Position numbers and translations under genes: made by a program. Shown here piece by piece: positions 49,495 through 57,831 of a DNA stretch of 64,000 bases. How positions within the stretch are numbered: position 1 is the first letter of the stretch; the number at the start of each line of letters is the position of its first letter. Under the pieces are notes generated by a model that saw nothing but the letters and a program-made list of their open reading frames with translations, searched no databases and was not told where the DNA came from. This stretch comes from Kitasatospora indigofera (GTDB taxonomy: Bacteria; Actinomycetota; Actinomycetes; Streptomycetales; Streptomycetaceae): positions 62,001 to 126,000 of the forward strand of contig NZ_BNBO01000002.1 in the NCBI RefSeq assembly GCF_014655955.1, written 5' to 3'.

Positions 49495-50451
49495 ATGCAG
49501 TCGAACCAGCCGGACCAGCCGGACCAGCCGAAGCAGCCGCACCCGGACGACCCCCACGCACCGGACCGCCGGCGACCGCCCGCCGGCCCCGCCCCACGGG
49601 CGGAGGACCGTACGGCGTCCGGGGCCGCCCCGGCACCGGACGCCGAGCAGACCGCCCGGCTGGTGCGGTTCCGGCTGCCAGCACCCGCCGCGCCCGACGG
49701 GGCGGAGGACGCCCGGGAGGCCGCCCGGGCCGGCATCGACCCGGCGGTCCACCGTGAGCTGCTGCTGGGCTTCGAGGAGCAGGTCCGGCAGGCGGCCGCC
49801 GGACTGCTGGCGGACACCGGCTTCGCCGGCCTGGTCGCCCGGCTGCCGTTCCGGCCGGGCGAGCACGTCGTGGCGATCGGGGAGAGCACCACCGCCGACC
49901 GGCTCTCCTGGTTCGAGATCCTGCGGCGGCTGCTTCCCGCCGGCGTCCGCCTCAGCAACCTGGCGGTCCCGGGCTGCACCACCACCCAGGCGCTGGCCCA
50001 GCTGCCGGCCCTCGCCCTCCGGCGCCCCGACTGGGTGCTGTGCATGCTCGGCGCGAACGACGTCCAGCGCCTGGGACCGGACGCCGTCCGCCTGGTCAGC
50101 GCGGACGAGACCCGGCGCAACCTGCTGCTGCTGCGCGAGCTGGCGGGCCGCCGGACCTCCGCCCGGTGGATCTGGCTCACCCCGGCCGGCGTGCACGCCG
50201 AGCGCGTGGCCGCGTACCCGCACTTCCGGCGGGCCGGCATCGGCTGGGCGAACGAGGACATCGACGCCGTCGCCGCCTTCCTGCGGTCCCATCCGGAGCC
50301 GACCGTGGACACCCGCCCCGCCGTGCCCGCCACGGCCGACGGCGACGGCACCGCCGCCGACCCGCACCAGCCGGACGGCCTGCACCTCACCCTGGCCGGC
50401 CAGCGGTCGGTCGCCGCCGCACTGGTCCGTGCCCTGGCGGGGCCGGCATGA
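49495..50451 (+). CDS. GDSL/SGNH-family esterase-like protein
   Basis: A 318-aa hydrolase of the SGNH fold. Blocks: GESTTADRL (nucleophile Ser), the Gly-containing GCTTTQAL, GANDV and DGLHLT with the Asp-x-x-His pair. All four blocks of the family are present, so it should be active. The N-terminus (about 1-60) is Pro/Gln/Asp-rich with PDQPDQPKQPHPDDPH; no signal peptide is visible, so the enzyme is probably cytoplasmic. An ATG at 49459 is also open, but it lies in the operator palindrome; I prefer 49495. The next gene overlaps by 4 bases. Confidence 0.86.
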   Translation: MQSNQPDQPDQPKQPHPDDPHAPDRRRPPAGPAPRAEDRTASGAAPAPDAEQTARLVRFRLPAPAAPDGAEDAREAARAGIDPAVHRELLLGFEEQVRQAAAGLLADTGFAGLVARLPFRPGEHVVAIGESTTADRLSWFEILRRLLPAGVRLSNLAVPGCTTTQALAQLPALALRRPDWVLCMLGANDVQRLGPDAVRLVSADETRRNLLLLRELAGRRTSARWIWLTPAGVHAERVAAYPHFRRAGIGWANEDIDAVAAFLRSHPEPTVDTRPAVPATADGDGTAADPHQPDGLHLTLAGQRSVAAALVRALAGPA

Positions 50452-51113
50452 GACTCGCACTCTTCGGCGCCACCGGGGGCACCGGCGCCCAGCTCCTCGC
50501 GCAGGCCCTCACGGCGGGCCACCAGGTCACCGCCGTCGTCCGCGATCCCGCCCGGGTCGCCCGCCCGGCGCCCACCGGACCCGGCAGCACCGGAGCCTCG
50601 GACGCACTCACCCTGGTCCCCGGCGACGTGCTCGACCCGGGTGCCTGGGCGCACGCGCTCGCCGGGCAGGACGCGGTGCTGTCGTGTCTCGGCAGCACCG
50701 ACCGCCGGCACCCCACCACGGTGTACTCGCAGGGCACCCGGAACATCCTCGGAGCGATGCGCGGGGCCGGGGTGGGCCGCCTGCTCTGCCTGTCCTCCGC
50801 CGGGCTGGAGATCGCCCCGGGCACGCCGCTGCCCCAGCGCCTGGTCACCCGCCTGGTCGTCCAGCGGCTCTACCGGCACGGGTACGCGGACATGGCCCGG
50901 ATGGAGGCCCTGGTCAAGGAGAGCGACATCGACTGGACGGTCGTCCGGCCGCCGATGCTCACCGACGGGCCGCCCCGCCGCCGGTACCGGACGGCCGTCG
51001 ACGGCCCGCCCGCCGACGGGAAGCCGCTCTCCCGTGCCGACCTCGCGGACTACCTGCTCACCCGGGTGGACGACCGGAGCACCTGGCGGACAGTGGTCGA
51101 GATCGCCGGCTGA
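50448..51113 (+). CDS. NAD(P)-binding (atypical SDR) protein
   Basis: A 221-aa Rossmann protein with GATGGTGAQLLAQAL at the N-terminus, the dinucleotide loop of atypical short-chain dehydrogenases (NmrA/SDR_a5-like). VVRDPARV, CLSSAGLEI and a DWTVVRPPMLTDG block follow. The conserved Tyr-x-x-x-Lys pair is not obvious, as usual for this branch, so it may be a redox sensor or a reductase with unknown substrate. The ATG overlaps the stop of the esterase gene (ATGA), so the two are one operon under the MarR regulator. Confidence 0.9.
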   Translation: MRLALFGATGGTGAQLLAQALTAGHQVTAVVRDPARVARPAPTGPGSTGASDALTLVPGDVLDPGAWAHALAGQDAVLSCLGSTDRRHPTTVYSQGTRNILGAMRGAGVGRLLCLSSAGLEIAPGTPLPQRLVTRLVVQRLYRHGYADMARMEALVKESDIDWTVVRPPMLTDGPPRRRYRTAVDGPPADGKPLSRADLADYLLTRVDDRSTWRTVVEIAG

Positions 51114-51178
51114 CGGTCCGGGCCCGGACCGGCCCGCCCGGGCGCGTGGTCCACCCGGCGCGGCCCCGGCCCGGCGGG

Positions 51179-51793
51179 TCAGCCGGCGTGCTGGTGCCAG
51201 AGTCCGAGCATCACCGAGGACTCGTAGGGCGCCGGCTCCTCGGCGCAGGTGTCGAAGTGGCTGATCCGGCAGGTGTCCGGCCGGCCGGAGGCGCCGAGGT
51301 TGACGGCGATGCCGTCGGCGGTGATCCGCCACCGCTTGCCGACGGGGACGGCGCCGGTCGGCCACTCGCCGGGCTCCATCAGGATCCACCGGCCCCGGAC
51401 GGTCAGGTGCCAGATCGCCCGGGCGCCGCAGCGGCGGCAGCCGGCACCGGCGTCGGCGCCCGGACCTGGGGCGGAGCCGGGACGGGCCGCCGCGTGCGCA
51501 CCGGCGGACGGCCCGCCGGTGCGCTGCGCGGGCAGCAGCGGCGCGGCCGGGACGCTGCGCGCGACCTCGGCGAAGGCACCGGCCAACGCCTCGCCCAGGG
51601 TGACGGGTTCACGGTCCGACGGGTCGGCGGCGACGGGTGCGCAGCCGGTGCAGCGGGTGCCGCCGACGGCGGTCGTCCAGCGCGTGAGCGGCCGGCGGCA
51701 GGATTCGCAGACGGAGGGTCCAGGACGGTCGGTCCGGTGCGCTTTCGCGGCACCGGCCGGGTCACGCTCGTCATTGCGGTAGCGAGGCGGCAT
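51179..51793 (-). CDS. DUF6083 zinc-ribbon-like protein
   Basis: A 204-aa protein with CESCRRPL...CTGC near residues 29-51 and CRRCGARAIWHLT around 119, followed by GRWILMEPGEWPTGAVPVG and DTCRISHFDTC. The paired Cys motifs and the C-terminal block are those of the streptomycete DUF6083 family. The function is unknown. The ATG has AGGAAG 6 bases upstream. A Gly/Ala-rich linker of about 50 residues joins the two Cys regions. Single gene. Confidence 0.82.
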   Translation of the reverse strand: MPPRYRNDERDPAGAAKAHRTDRPGPSVCESCRRPLTRWTTAVGGTRCTGCAPVAADPSDREPVTLGEALAGAFAEVARSVPAAPLLPAQRTGGPSAGAHAAARPGSAPGPGADAGAGCRRCGARAIWHLTVRGRWILMEPGEWPTGAVPVGKRWRITADGIAVNLGASGRPDTCRISHFDTCAEEPAPYESSVMLGLWHQHAG

Positions 51794-52087
51794 CGGACTT
51801 CCTGCGGAGGGGGATTGCCGAGTCATTCCTGCCCGCATCCCTACCCGCGATTCCCCGATCGGGAACGAATCCGGGGCAACTGCCGGACTCCGGCCGGAAA
51901 AGCGGTCCGAAAAGGACCCGGCCGGGGCCGGAAAAGGCCTGACCGGGCCCGGGAATTGGGCCCGTCCGGGCTCGCCGCGGGTGGTGGCCGCCCCGGACCG
52001 GGGCAGAGCCGGGCGCGGGAATCCACCACCCCGTACCGGCCCGGGTATTGTCGGCAGCCGAATGCCACCCACCGAGGACAGGGCCGG

Positions 52088-52573
52088 ATGACGACCAGCG
52101 GCAGCAGCGGGACGCGCGAACGGGCGACGGCCCAACTGCTGCTGCTCTGCGCCGTGCTGGCCGGCCTGTTCCTGATGCACGGCTCCCCGGCGGCGGCCGG
52201 CGACTGCCACCGCGCCCTCGGCGCGATGCCGGGGCCGCCGGCCGTCGCGGCCGCCGCCGGGCACCGGCACGCGCCCATGACCGAGGCCTCACCCGCCACC
52301 GCGCCCGTCACCGCGGCCACGGGCGTACGGGCCGCCGAGGTCTCGGCCCCGCCGCCCGCCGCCCCCGGGCCGCACGCCCGCGACACCCTCTGCCTGGCCA
52401 CCAAGGCCCGGGACGGCGCGGCGCTGCCGGCCCCCGGGCCCGCGACGGGCGCCTCGGCCGTCGTCCTGCCGGCCGTCGTGGCCGCCGGCTGCGGCGGGTC
52501 CGCGGGCCGCTCCCGGGCCGGGCCCGGCGGCGGGCGGCACATCCTCCTCCGGGTCTGCGTCGCGCGGACGTGA
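52088..52573 (+). CDS. DUF6153-type small exported protein
   Basis: A 161-aa protein with a hydrophobic N-terminal helix (QLLLLCAVLAGLFLMHGSP, about 16-35) followed by an Ala/Pro/His-rich exported part with two Cys (GDCHRA and TLCLATK) and GCGGSA. The N-terminal block matches the streptomycete DUF6153 proteins, which often precede metal-lipoprotein genes. The function is unknown; His and Cys content suggests metal contact. It lies 96 bases before the lipoprotein gene and is likely in the same operon. Confidence 0.78.
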   Translation: MTTSGSSGTRERATAQLLLLCAVLAGLFLMHGSPAAAGDCHRALGAMPGPPAVAAAAGHRHAPMTEASPATAPVTAATGVRAAEVSAPPPAAPGPHARDTLCLATKARDGAALPAPGPATGASAVVLPAVVAAGCGGSAGRSRAGPGGGRHILLRVCVART

Positions 52574-52669
52574 CAGGCACCGCCCGGCTCCGTCAGGAGC
52601 CCGGGTGCCGTGTCCTGCCCGTTCCGCGTGCCGCCTGGGCGGCCGCACCTCCCGGAGAGTCACCGAACC

Positions 52670-53698
52670 ATGTCGGCTCAGTTGCCCCTGCGTACGTCCC
52701 CGCGCCGCCCGCTGCCCGCGCGCCCGGCGTCCGCCGGGCGCCCGGCCCCGGCCACCCGTTCAGCCCTGGCCGGCCGCACGGCCCTGGCCGGTGCGGCCGC
52801 CGCGCTCGCCCTCACCCTGGCCGCCTGCGGCTCCCCCGCCGGCAAGGCCGCCGACGGCGACGGCCACAGCGGCCACAGCCACGCGAGCGCCACCCCCGCC
52901 GCCTCCGGCGGTGCCCACGCCGGCCACGGCATGCCGGGCACCGCACCCGCCACGACGCCGGGGGCGCCGGCCGTCGGCGCCGGCCTGGCGTCCGAGCAGA
53001 ACGGCTACCGCCTGTCCCCGGCCTCCGACACCCTGCCGGCCGGCGCCCCCGCCGAGTACCGGTTCACCATCACCGGCCCGGACGGCGGCCCGGTCACCGC
53101 GTTCGCCGTCGAGCAGACCAAGCGGCTGCACTTCTACGCGATCCGCGCGGACCTGACGGGCTTCCAGCACCTGCACCCGGAGATGGCGGCCGACGGCGGC
53201 TGGACGGCGCCGCTGGCCGCGCTGGCCCCGGGCAGCTGGCGGGTGTACGCCTCCTTCACCCCGGACAGCGGGCCGGGGAAGGGCACCGGACTGGTCCTCA
53301 GCAGCCCGGTGACCGTGCCGGGGACGGCCGGCACCGCACCGGCCGGCACCGCCACCGGCACCGCCACGGCGAGCGTCGACGGCTACACCGTGACGGTGGA
53401 CGACGCCCCGACCGCCGGGGCCGCCGCCGAGCTGAAGGTCACCGTCAGGAAGGACGGCGCCCCGGTCACCGACCTGGAGCCGTACCTGGAGTCCTACGCC
53501 CACCTCACCGCCTTCCACGTGGGCGACCAGGCCTTCGCGCACCTGCACCCGGAGACCAGGGCCGAGGGCGCCGGCGGCGGGCCGACGCTGCCCTTCCACG
53601 CCGAACTCCCGGCCGCCGGCGACTGGCAGCTGTTCCTGCAGTTCCAGACCGCCGGGACGCTGCACACCGCCGCCGTGACCCTGCGGGTGGCCGGCTGA
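52670..53698 (+). CDS. exported lipoprotein with His-rich segment
   Basis: A 342-aa protein with a long N-region, a hydrophobic signal and a lipobox TLAAC (Cys about 67). It is followed by a His-rich stretch (GDGHSGHSHASA and GGAHAGHGMPG). Two similar beta-sandwich units carry FQHLHPEM and FAHLHPETR, so a His-x-His pair occurs at each. The pattern is typical of the streptomycete heavy-metal-binding lipoproteins next to copper genes. Probable copper or other metal binding outside the membrane is inferred. The ATG has CGGAGAG upstream. Confidence 0.85.
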   Translation: MSAQLPLRTSPRRPLPARPASAGRPAPATRSALAGRTALAGAAAALALTLAACGSPAGKAADGDGHSGHSHASATPAASGGAHAGHGMPGTAPATTPGAPAVGAGLASEQNGYRLSPASDTLPAGAPAEYRFTITGPDGGPVTAFAVEQTKRLHFYAIRADLTGFQHLHPEMAADGGWTAPLAALAPGSWRVYASFTPDSGPGKGTGLVLSSPVTVPGTAGTAPAGTATGTATASVDGYTVTVDDAPTAGAAAELKVTVRKDGAPVTDLEPYLESYAHLTAFHVGDQAFAHLHPETRAEGAGGGPTLPFHAELPAAGDWQLFLQFQTAGTLHTAAVTLRVAG

Positions 53699-53714
53699 CC
53701 GCACCGCCCGCACC

Positions 53715-53758
53715 GGCCGGCGCCGGCGGTCCCCTCCGGGGCATCGCCGGCGCCGGCC
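53715..53758. terminator. perfect hairpin between convergent genes
   Basis: 14-base arms GGCCGGCGCCGGCG (53715-53728) and CGCCGGCGCCGGCC (53745-53758). The 16-base loop contains a small CCCC/GGGG hairpin. It lies between the convergent lipoprotein and metalloprotease genes. Confidence 0.75.
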
Positions 53759-53800
53759 CGCGGGGACGGTACGGGCCTCACCGGCGCGTCAGCAGCCGGC

Positions 53801-54865
53801 TCACCAGTACATCAGCGCGGCCTCGCCGCGGCCCCAGGCGGAGTAGAGCCGGGCGCGGACGACGTAGCTGCGGCCCTTGAAGAGCTTGACGTCCAGCCGG
53901 CCGTTGCGGTCCTCCCCGCTGTCGTCGTCGGCGGTGACGTACCGGAGTTCGCCGTTGACCCGCTCGAACAGCGCCATCACCACGTCGGCGTCACCGAAGG
54001 CGGCCACCGCGTACTTCCGGCTCTCGGACGGCGTGATCCCGAAGTCGGCCTGCCCGCCGGACCGCGCGGGCAGCGGGACGGACTCGCGCGGCTCCAGGTG
54101 CCGGGGCCTGGCGACGAGCGAGGGGTACCACTGCTGCACCATGTCCTTGTCGAAGGCGGAGAGCGAGAGCGGTTCGGGAATGCCCTCGATCCGGTACTTC
54201 TTGGGCCGCTTGATCAGCCCCGGCGGGAAGGGGTACTCCATGATCGAGTCGGCGTCGAAGACGGAACCGGACACCTCGGCGGGGTCCAGTTTCCGGATGA
54301 TGTTGAAGAACGTCGTCTCCCGGTCCCACGCGTTGGGCGGCAGGGCCAGCGCCGCGTAGACCTTCTCCTCGTTCCACTCGATCCCGGCATTCGGATTCTG
54401 GTGTTCGTGGGCGAACCCCAGGACGTGCCCGGTCTCGTGCAGCGCGGTGGCCCGGCCCACCGCGTCGGTGAGGTCCCAGCCGAAGTTGGTGGTGGCCTCG
54501 TGCGGCCCGACCAGCAGCACGTCGGTGCCCACCGCGGACTCGGAGAACCTGCCCCGGAAGTCGATCCGGACCTCGGCCTCCGAGGCGTCGTCCACCTCCT
54601 TGAAGTCCAGGCCGATGCCGAGGTCCTTCCAGTCCTGGAGGGCGGCCCGGACGGCCTCCAGCTGCCCGGGGCCCCGGCCGCCGCCGGTGGGGTCGAGGAA
54701 GCAGTAGCGCAGCACGGTGCCGTTCAGCCACTTGTTCCCGATGACGAGGATCGCGCGTTCCCGGTTCGGCGCGAGGCCGGGAGCCGGGGCCGGGCGCAGG
54801 GACGCCTTCTGGGAGCAGTACACCGGTGTTCCGTAGCCGGCCACCGCGCTCCTGACGCCTGCCAT
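53801..54865 (-). CDS. astacin-like zinc metalloprotease (M12A type)
   Basis: A 354-aa protease. The zinc site is HETGHVLGFAHEHQNP, i.e. HExxHxxGxxHE, and a Met-turn follows in DADSIMEYPFPP. The protease domain covers about residues 30-245; the C-terminal 100 residues (AVAAFGDADVVMALFERV and following) look like a small beta-rich binding domain. No signal peptide is visible at the N-terminus MAGVRSAVAGYGTP, which is odd for a secreted astacin. The ATG has GGAGG 8 bases upstream. It may be retained in the cell or use another route. Confidence 0.85.
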   Translation of the reverse strand: MAGVRSAVAGYGTPVYCSQKASLRPAPAPGLAPNRERAILVIGNKWLNGTVLRYCFLDPTGGGRGPGQLEAVRAALQDWKDLGIGLDFKEVDDASEAEVRIDFRGRFSESAVGTDVLLVGPHEATTNFGWDLTDAVGRATALHETGHVLGFAHEHQNPNAGIEWNEEKVYAALALPPNAWDRETTFFNIIRKLDPAEVSGSVFDADSIMEYPFPPGLIKRPKKYRIEGIPEPLSLSAFDKDMVQQWYPSLVARPRHLEPRESVPLPARSGGQADFGITPSESRKYAVAAFGDADVVMALFERVNGELRYVTADDDSGEDRNGRLDVKLFKGRSYVVRARLYSAWGRGEAALMYW

Positions 54866-55173
54866 GATGGTGCCTCCGATCTGCGAACCGCCTGCGGGAA
54901 ACCGGCGGTCGAGGGCGGACTTGGCGGCTGTCGGGCCATCTGGGTGGGGCTCCCACCATCGTCTCGCCGCGAAGGGCCCGTTACAACCCCCGTCGGGGCC
55001 CGGCGCGCGCGACACCTCCGGCCCCGCCCCGCGGAGACCCCACCGTCCGGGCCCGCCGGGGCCGGTCACTGGTCGTCACCACGATGACCGGACGTCACCG
55101 ACGTCACCGTCCGTCACCGGCGGGCCGGGGAAATCCACGGGCCCCGCGGCGCCGTGGCGGCTAGGGTGCCGCG
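54866..55173. promoter_or_regulatory. divergent promoter region with CGTCACC repeats
   Basis: About 308 bases between the protease and the GNAT gene. CGTCACC occurs at 55074-55080, 55093-55099, 55102-55108 and 55112-55118, all within 100 bases upstream of the GNAT start. TAGGGT at 55162-55167 ends 6 bases before that ATG and is a -10 for a leaderless message. The repeats may be regulator sites; no other gene is seen. Confidence 0.45.
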
Positions 55174-55656
55174 ATGAGCTCAGCATTCCGCCTCGTCGAG
55201 ATCACCACCGAGAACGTGGAGGACGCCTGCCGGTTGTCCGTCCGGCCCGACCAGCAGCGGCTGGTGCAGCCCGTCGCGCAGTCGCTCGCGCTGGCCTACG
55301 CCTTCGGGGAGCGGGCCTGGCCCCGGCTGGTCGTGGACGGGGAGGAGATCGTCGGATTCCTGATGGCCTTCTTCGACGTGCCGTTCGACGCCGACCCGCC
55401 CGGGGTGACCAGGGACGGCCTCTGGCGGCTGAACGTGGCCGCCGGGCAACAGGGCCGGGGCGTGGGCCGGTTCGCGGTGGAGGAGGTGGCGCGGGAGTTG
55501 CGGCGGCGCGGGCGGCGCACCCTGACGACGTCCTGGCACGTGGCCGGCAACGGGCCCGAGCCGTTCTACCGCCGGCTCGGGTTCCGGCCGACCGGTGAGA
55601 GCGTCGAGGGCGAGATCGTCGGGGAGCTGGACCTGGGCGCGCCCGGGACGGGCTGA
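55174..55656 (+). CDS. GNAT-family N-acetyltransferase
   Basis: A 160-aa acetyl-CoA-dependent transferase. The CoA loop is QQGRGVGRFAVEE (about residues 94-106, Q/RxxGxG/A), and the C-terminal block is NGPEPFYRRLGFRPTGE. It resembles spermidine/diamine acetyltransferases (BltD/SpeG type) in length and motif placement, but the substrate is unproven. The ATG has TAGGGT 6 bases before it and no Shine-Dalgarno; leaderless. Single gene divergent to the protease. Confidence 0.88.
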   Translation: MSSAFRLVEITTENVEDACRLSVRPDQQRLVQPVAQSLALAYAFGERAWPRLVVDGEEIVGFLMAFFDVPFDADPPGVTRDGLWRLNVAAGQQGRGVGRFAVEEVARELRRRGRRTLTTSWHVAGNGPEPFYRRLGFRPTGESVEGEIVGELDLGAPGTG

Positions 55657-55760
55657 GGGGCGCCCGGCACGCCCCCGCCCGGGCGACGCTCCCGGCGCCG
55701 TGCCCCGCGGCCGGGCCCGGGATGCCGGGCCGGCGCCCGTCGTCCTGGCAGGATGGCGGC

Positions 55761-56114
55761 ATGGAACGTGTGCTTGGAATCGGCGGTTACTTCCTGCGGG
55801 CCGAGGACCCGGCGGCCCTGGGCGCCTGGTACCGCGACTGCCTGGGCCTGGACGCGGACGAGCACGGTCTCTGGCACCAGGAGGCCGGGCCGACGGTGTT
55901 CGCCCCCTTCGAGTCGGGGACGGAGTACTTCGGCTCCCGGACCCAGCAGACGATGCTCAACTTCCGGGTCCGCGACCTCGACGCGATGCTCGCGCAGTTG
56001 CGCGCCAAGGGGGCGGACGTGGCCGAGGAGACCCAGGACATGGACGGTGTCGGCCGGTTCGGCTGGGTCACCGACCCCGGGGGCAACCGGATCGAGCTGT
56101 GGCAGGCCGGCTGA
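55761..56114 (+). CDS. VOC-family (glyoxalase-like) protein
   Basis: A 117-aa protein with two beta-alpha-beta-beta-beta units: ERVLGIGGYFLRAEDPAALGAW at the N-terminus, and TDPGGNRIELWQ at the C-terminus, the metal-binding Glu block. It belongs to the vicinal-oxygen-chelate superfamily (glyoxalase/bleomycin-resistance type). Its substrate is unknown. The ATG at 55761 has CAGGAT 6 bases upstream, a -10-like hexamer, and may be leaderless. Confidence 0.85.
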   Translation: MERVLGIGGYFLRAEDPAALGAWYRDCLGLDADEHGLWHQEAGPTVFAPFESGTEYFGSRTQQTMLNFRVRDLDAMLAQLRAKGADVAEETQDMDGVGRFGWVTDPGGNRIELWQAG

Positions 56115-56179
56115 CCGGGTCCGCGCCCGGGCGGTGAGGTGCCGCCCGGCCCCGGGCGCCGCCGCGTCCGCATCGCCGC

Positions 56180-56575
56180 TCAGGTCGCCTCCGTGACACC
56201 CTGGCCGGGGTACTGGTCCAGGGACCGCACGGTGATCCGGGGGATCGGCGGCCGGTCCAGCCAGTGCGGATCGGCCTCCCACTCCACCCCGCCGCTCTCC
56301 GGCCGCAGGTACACCGCCGTGCCCATCCGGCCCATGAAGACGCCGGTCCGGCCGGACCGCACGTCGACCACCAACTCGCCTCTCCTGGAGGGCTGGTAGG
56401 GATCGGACGGCGGTGTCCCGGGCGCGCCCGGGGCGACCTCCGGATACGGGCTCTCCAGCCGGAGATGCGCCTCGGGCCGCCCGCCGCAGTTCGCCGGACA
56501 CTGGCAGAACGGCATGCTGCGGTCCCTGGTCACCGCCGGGGCTGCGTCCTGCCGGTCGGACTGAGGAATCGTCAT
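56180..56575 (-). CDS. hypothetical protein with Cys motif
   Basis: A 131-aa protein with FCQCPANCGG near residues 25-34 (three Cys in a short loop) and a C-terminal part with VVDVRSGRTGVFMGRMG and PPIPRITVRSLDQY. The start is the ATG behind GGAGACG. I do not recognise the family; small actinomycete proteins of this kind with a short Cys loop are common but undescribed. It is divergent to the XRE-type regulator. XRE-DUF5753 genes often come with small partner genes, and this may be such a partner. Confidence 0.6.
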   Translation of the reverse strand: MTIPQSDRQDAAPAVTRDRSMPFCQCPANCGGRPEAHLRLESPYPEVAPGAPGTPPSDPYQPSRRGELVVDVRSGRTGVFMGRMGTAVYLRPESGGVEWEADPHWLDRPPIPRITVRSLDQYPGQGVTEAT

Positions 56576-56699
56576 GATCACGTCTCCGTAGGTGCGTGGG
56601 CGCTCCGCGCCTCTCACTCTTTGTACTCCCATGGTCACCGTGGGCGGCTACGATCGGAACGGTTTTGAGTGGACAGTCAGATCTGTTGATTTGGGGCCC

Positions 56700-57740
56700 A
56701 TGAACATCAGGAAGCTCGACCCGTCGTCCTCGCCGCTCGCCGCCTTCGGCACCCAGTTGCGACGGTCCCGGCAGGCCGGCGGGCTGACGCAGGCCGAACT
56801 CGGTGCCCGGGTCGGCTACACCGGCTCGTACGTGTCGTACGTCGAGCGGGCGGAGCGGATGCCGCCGGTGCGTTTCGCCAGGGACGCGGACGCGGCCCTG
56901 CGGACGGGCGGCACGCTCGAACTGATGTGGTGGCACCTCGGCAACGACGCCCTGATCGAGGGATTCCCCGAGTTCGCCGACCGTGAGGCGGTGACGACGG
57001 AAATACGCCTGTTCGAAATGGGCGTGATTCCCGGACTTCTGCAAACGGATTCCTACATGACGGCGCTCGTCCAGGCGGCCGTGAAACGCGGGAACATCGA
57101 CCAGGCGCAGGCCGACGAGCGGCGGGCCTTCCGGCTGGCCAGGCAACGCCTGCTGGACCGTACGCCGGCTCCGCTGGTGCACGCCGTGCTGGACGAGAGC
57201 TGCCTGCGCAGGACCGTCGGCGGGCCCGCCGTGATGGCCGAGCAGCTTCATCATCTCGAATGCCTGGCGAGGCGGCCCAACGTGGTGCTCCAGGTCGCCC
57301 CGTTCGACCTGGGCGAACGCGTTCCGTTCACCATGCCCGTATATCTTCTGACACTGCCCGATCAGACAGTGCTCGGATACACAGAAACTCTGCAACGAGG
57401 CTATCTGGAGAGCGGGACGACTACCGTCGCGGAATGGGTCCTGGACTACGATCGGCTGCAGGTCACAGCCTGCTCACAGGTTGAGTCCCTGGGCATGATC
57501 CGCGCTCGCCGGAAGGAACTTCTGAACATGAGCCACCGCATCGACCTCACTGGCGCCCCCTGGAGCAAGAGCTCCTACAGCAACGGCGGCGGCGCCTGCA
57601 TCGAGGTCGCCGCCGGCTTCACCGGCCTCATGCCCGTCCGTGACTCGAAGGACCCCGAGGGCCCCGCGCTGGTCTTCTCCGCCGAGGCCTTCGCGGCCTT
57701 CGTGGCGGGCGTCAAGGCCGGGGAGTTCGGCACGGTCTGA
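56700..57740 (+). CDS. XRE-DUF5753 regulator fused in frame to DUF397
   Basis: A 346-aa fusion. Residues about 15-75 form the XRE helix-turn-helix (QAGGLTQAELGARVGYTGSY, then VERAERMP), residues about 85-275 the DUF5753 domain (MGVIPGLLQTDSYM, LLDRTPAPLVHAVLDE, CLARRPNVVLQV), and residues about 280-346 a complete DUF397 unit (WSKSSYSNGGGACIEVA, VRDSKDPEGPALVFS). Normally DUF397 is a separate small gene downstream of the regulator; here there is no stop between them. Parts of the DUF5753 region are AT-richer than the neighbours. The ATG at 56700 was taken for the family N-terminus; 5' extension is not conserved. Confidence 0.88.
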   Translation: MNIRKLDPSSSPLAAFGTQLRRSRQAGGLTQAELGARVGYTGSYVSYVERAERMPPVRFARDADAALRTGGTLELMWWHLGNDALIEGFPEFADREAVTTEIRLFEMGVIPGLLQTDSYMTALVQAAVKRGNIDQAQADERRAFRLARQRLLDRTPAPLVHAVLDESCLRRTVGGPAVMAEQLHHLECLARRPNVVLQVAPFDLGERVPFTMPVYLLTLPDQTVLGYTETLQRGYLESGTTTVAEWVLDYDRLQVTACSQVESLGMIRARRKELLNMSHRIDLTGAPWSKSSYSNGGGACIEVAAGFTGLMPVRDSKDPEGPALVFSAEAFAAFVAGVKAGEFGTV

Positions 57741-57831
57741 TCCTGCCCGGTCTGATCCTGCCCGGTCCGGGCCGGCCCCGGCCGGGCCGCGTCACCCGGG
57801 GTGCCGGGGCGCGCTCTGCCAGACTGGCCGA

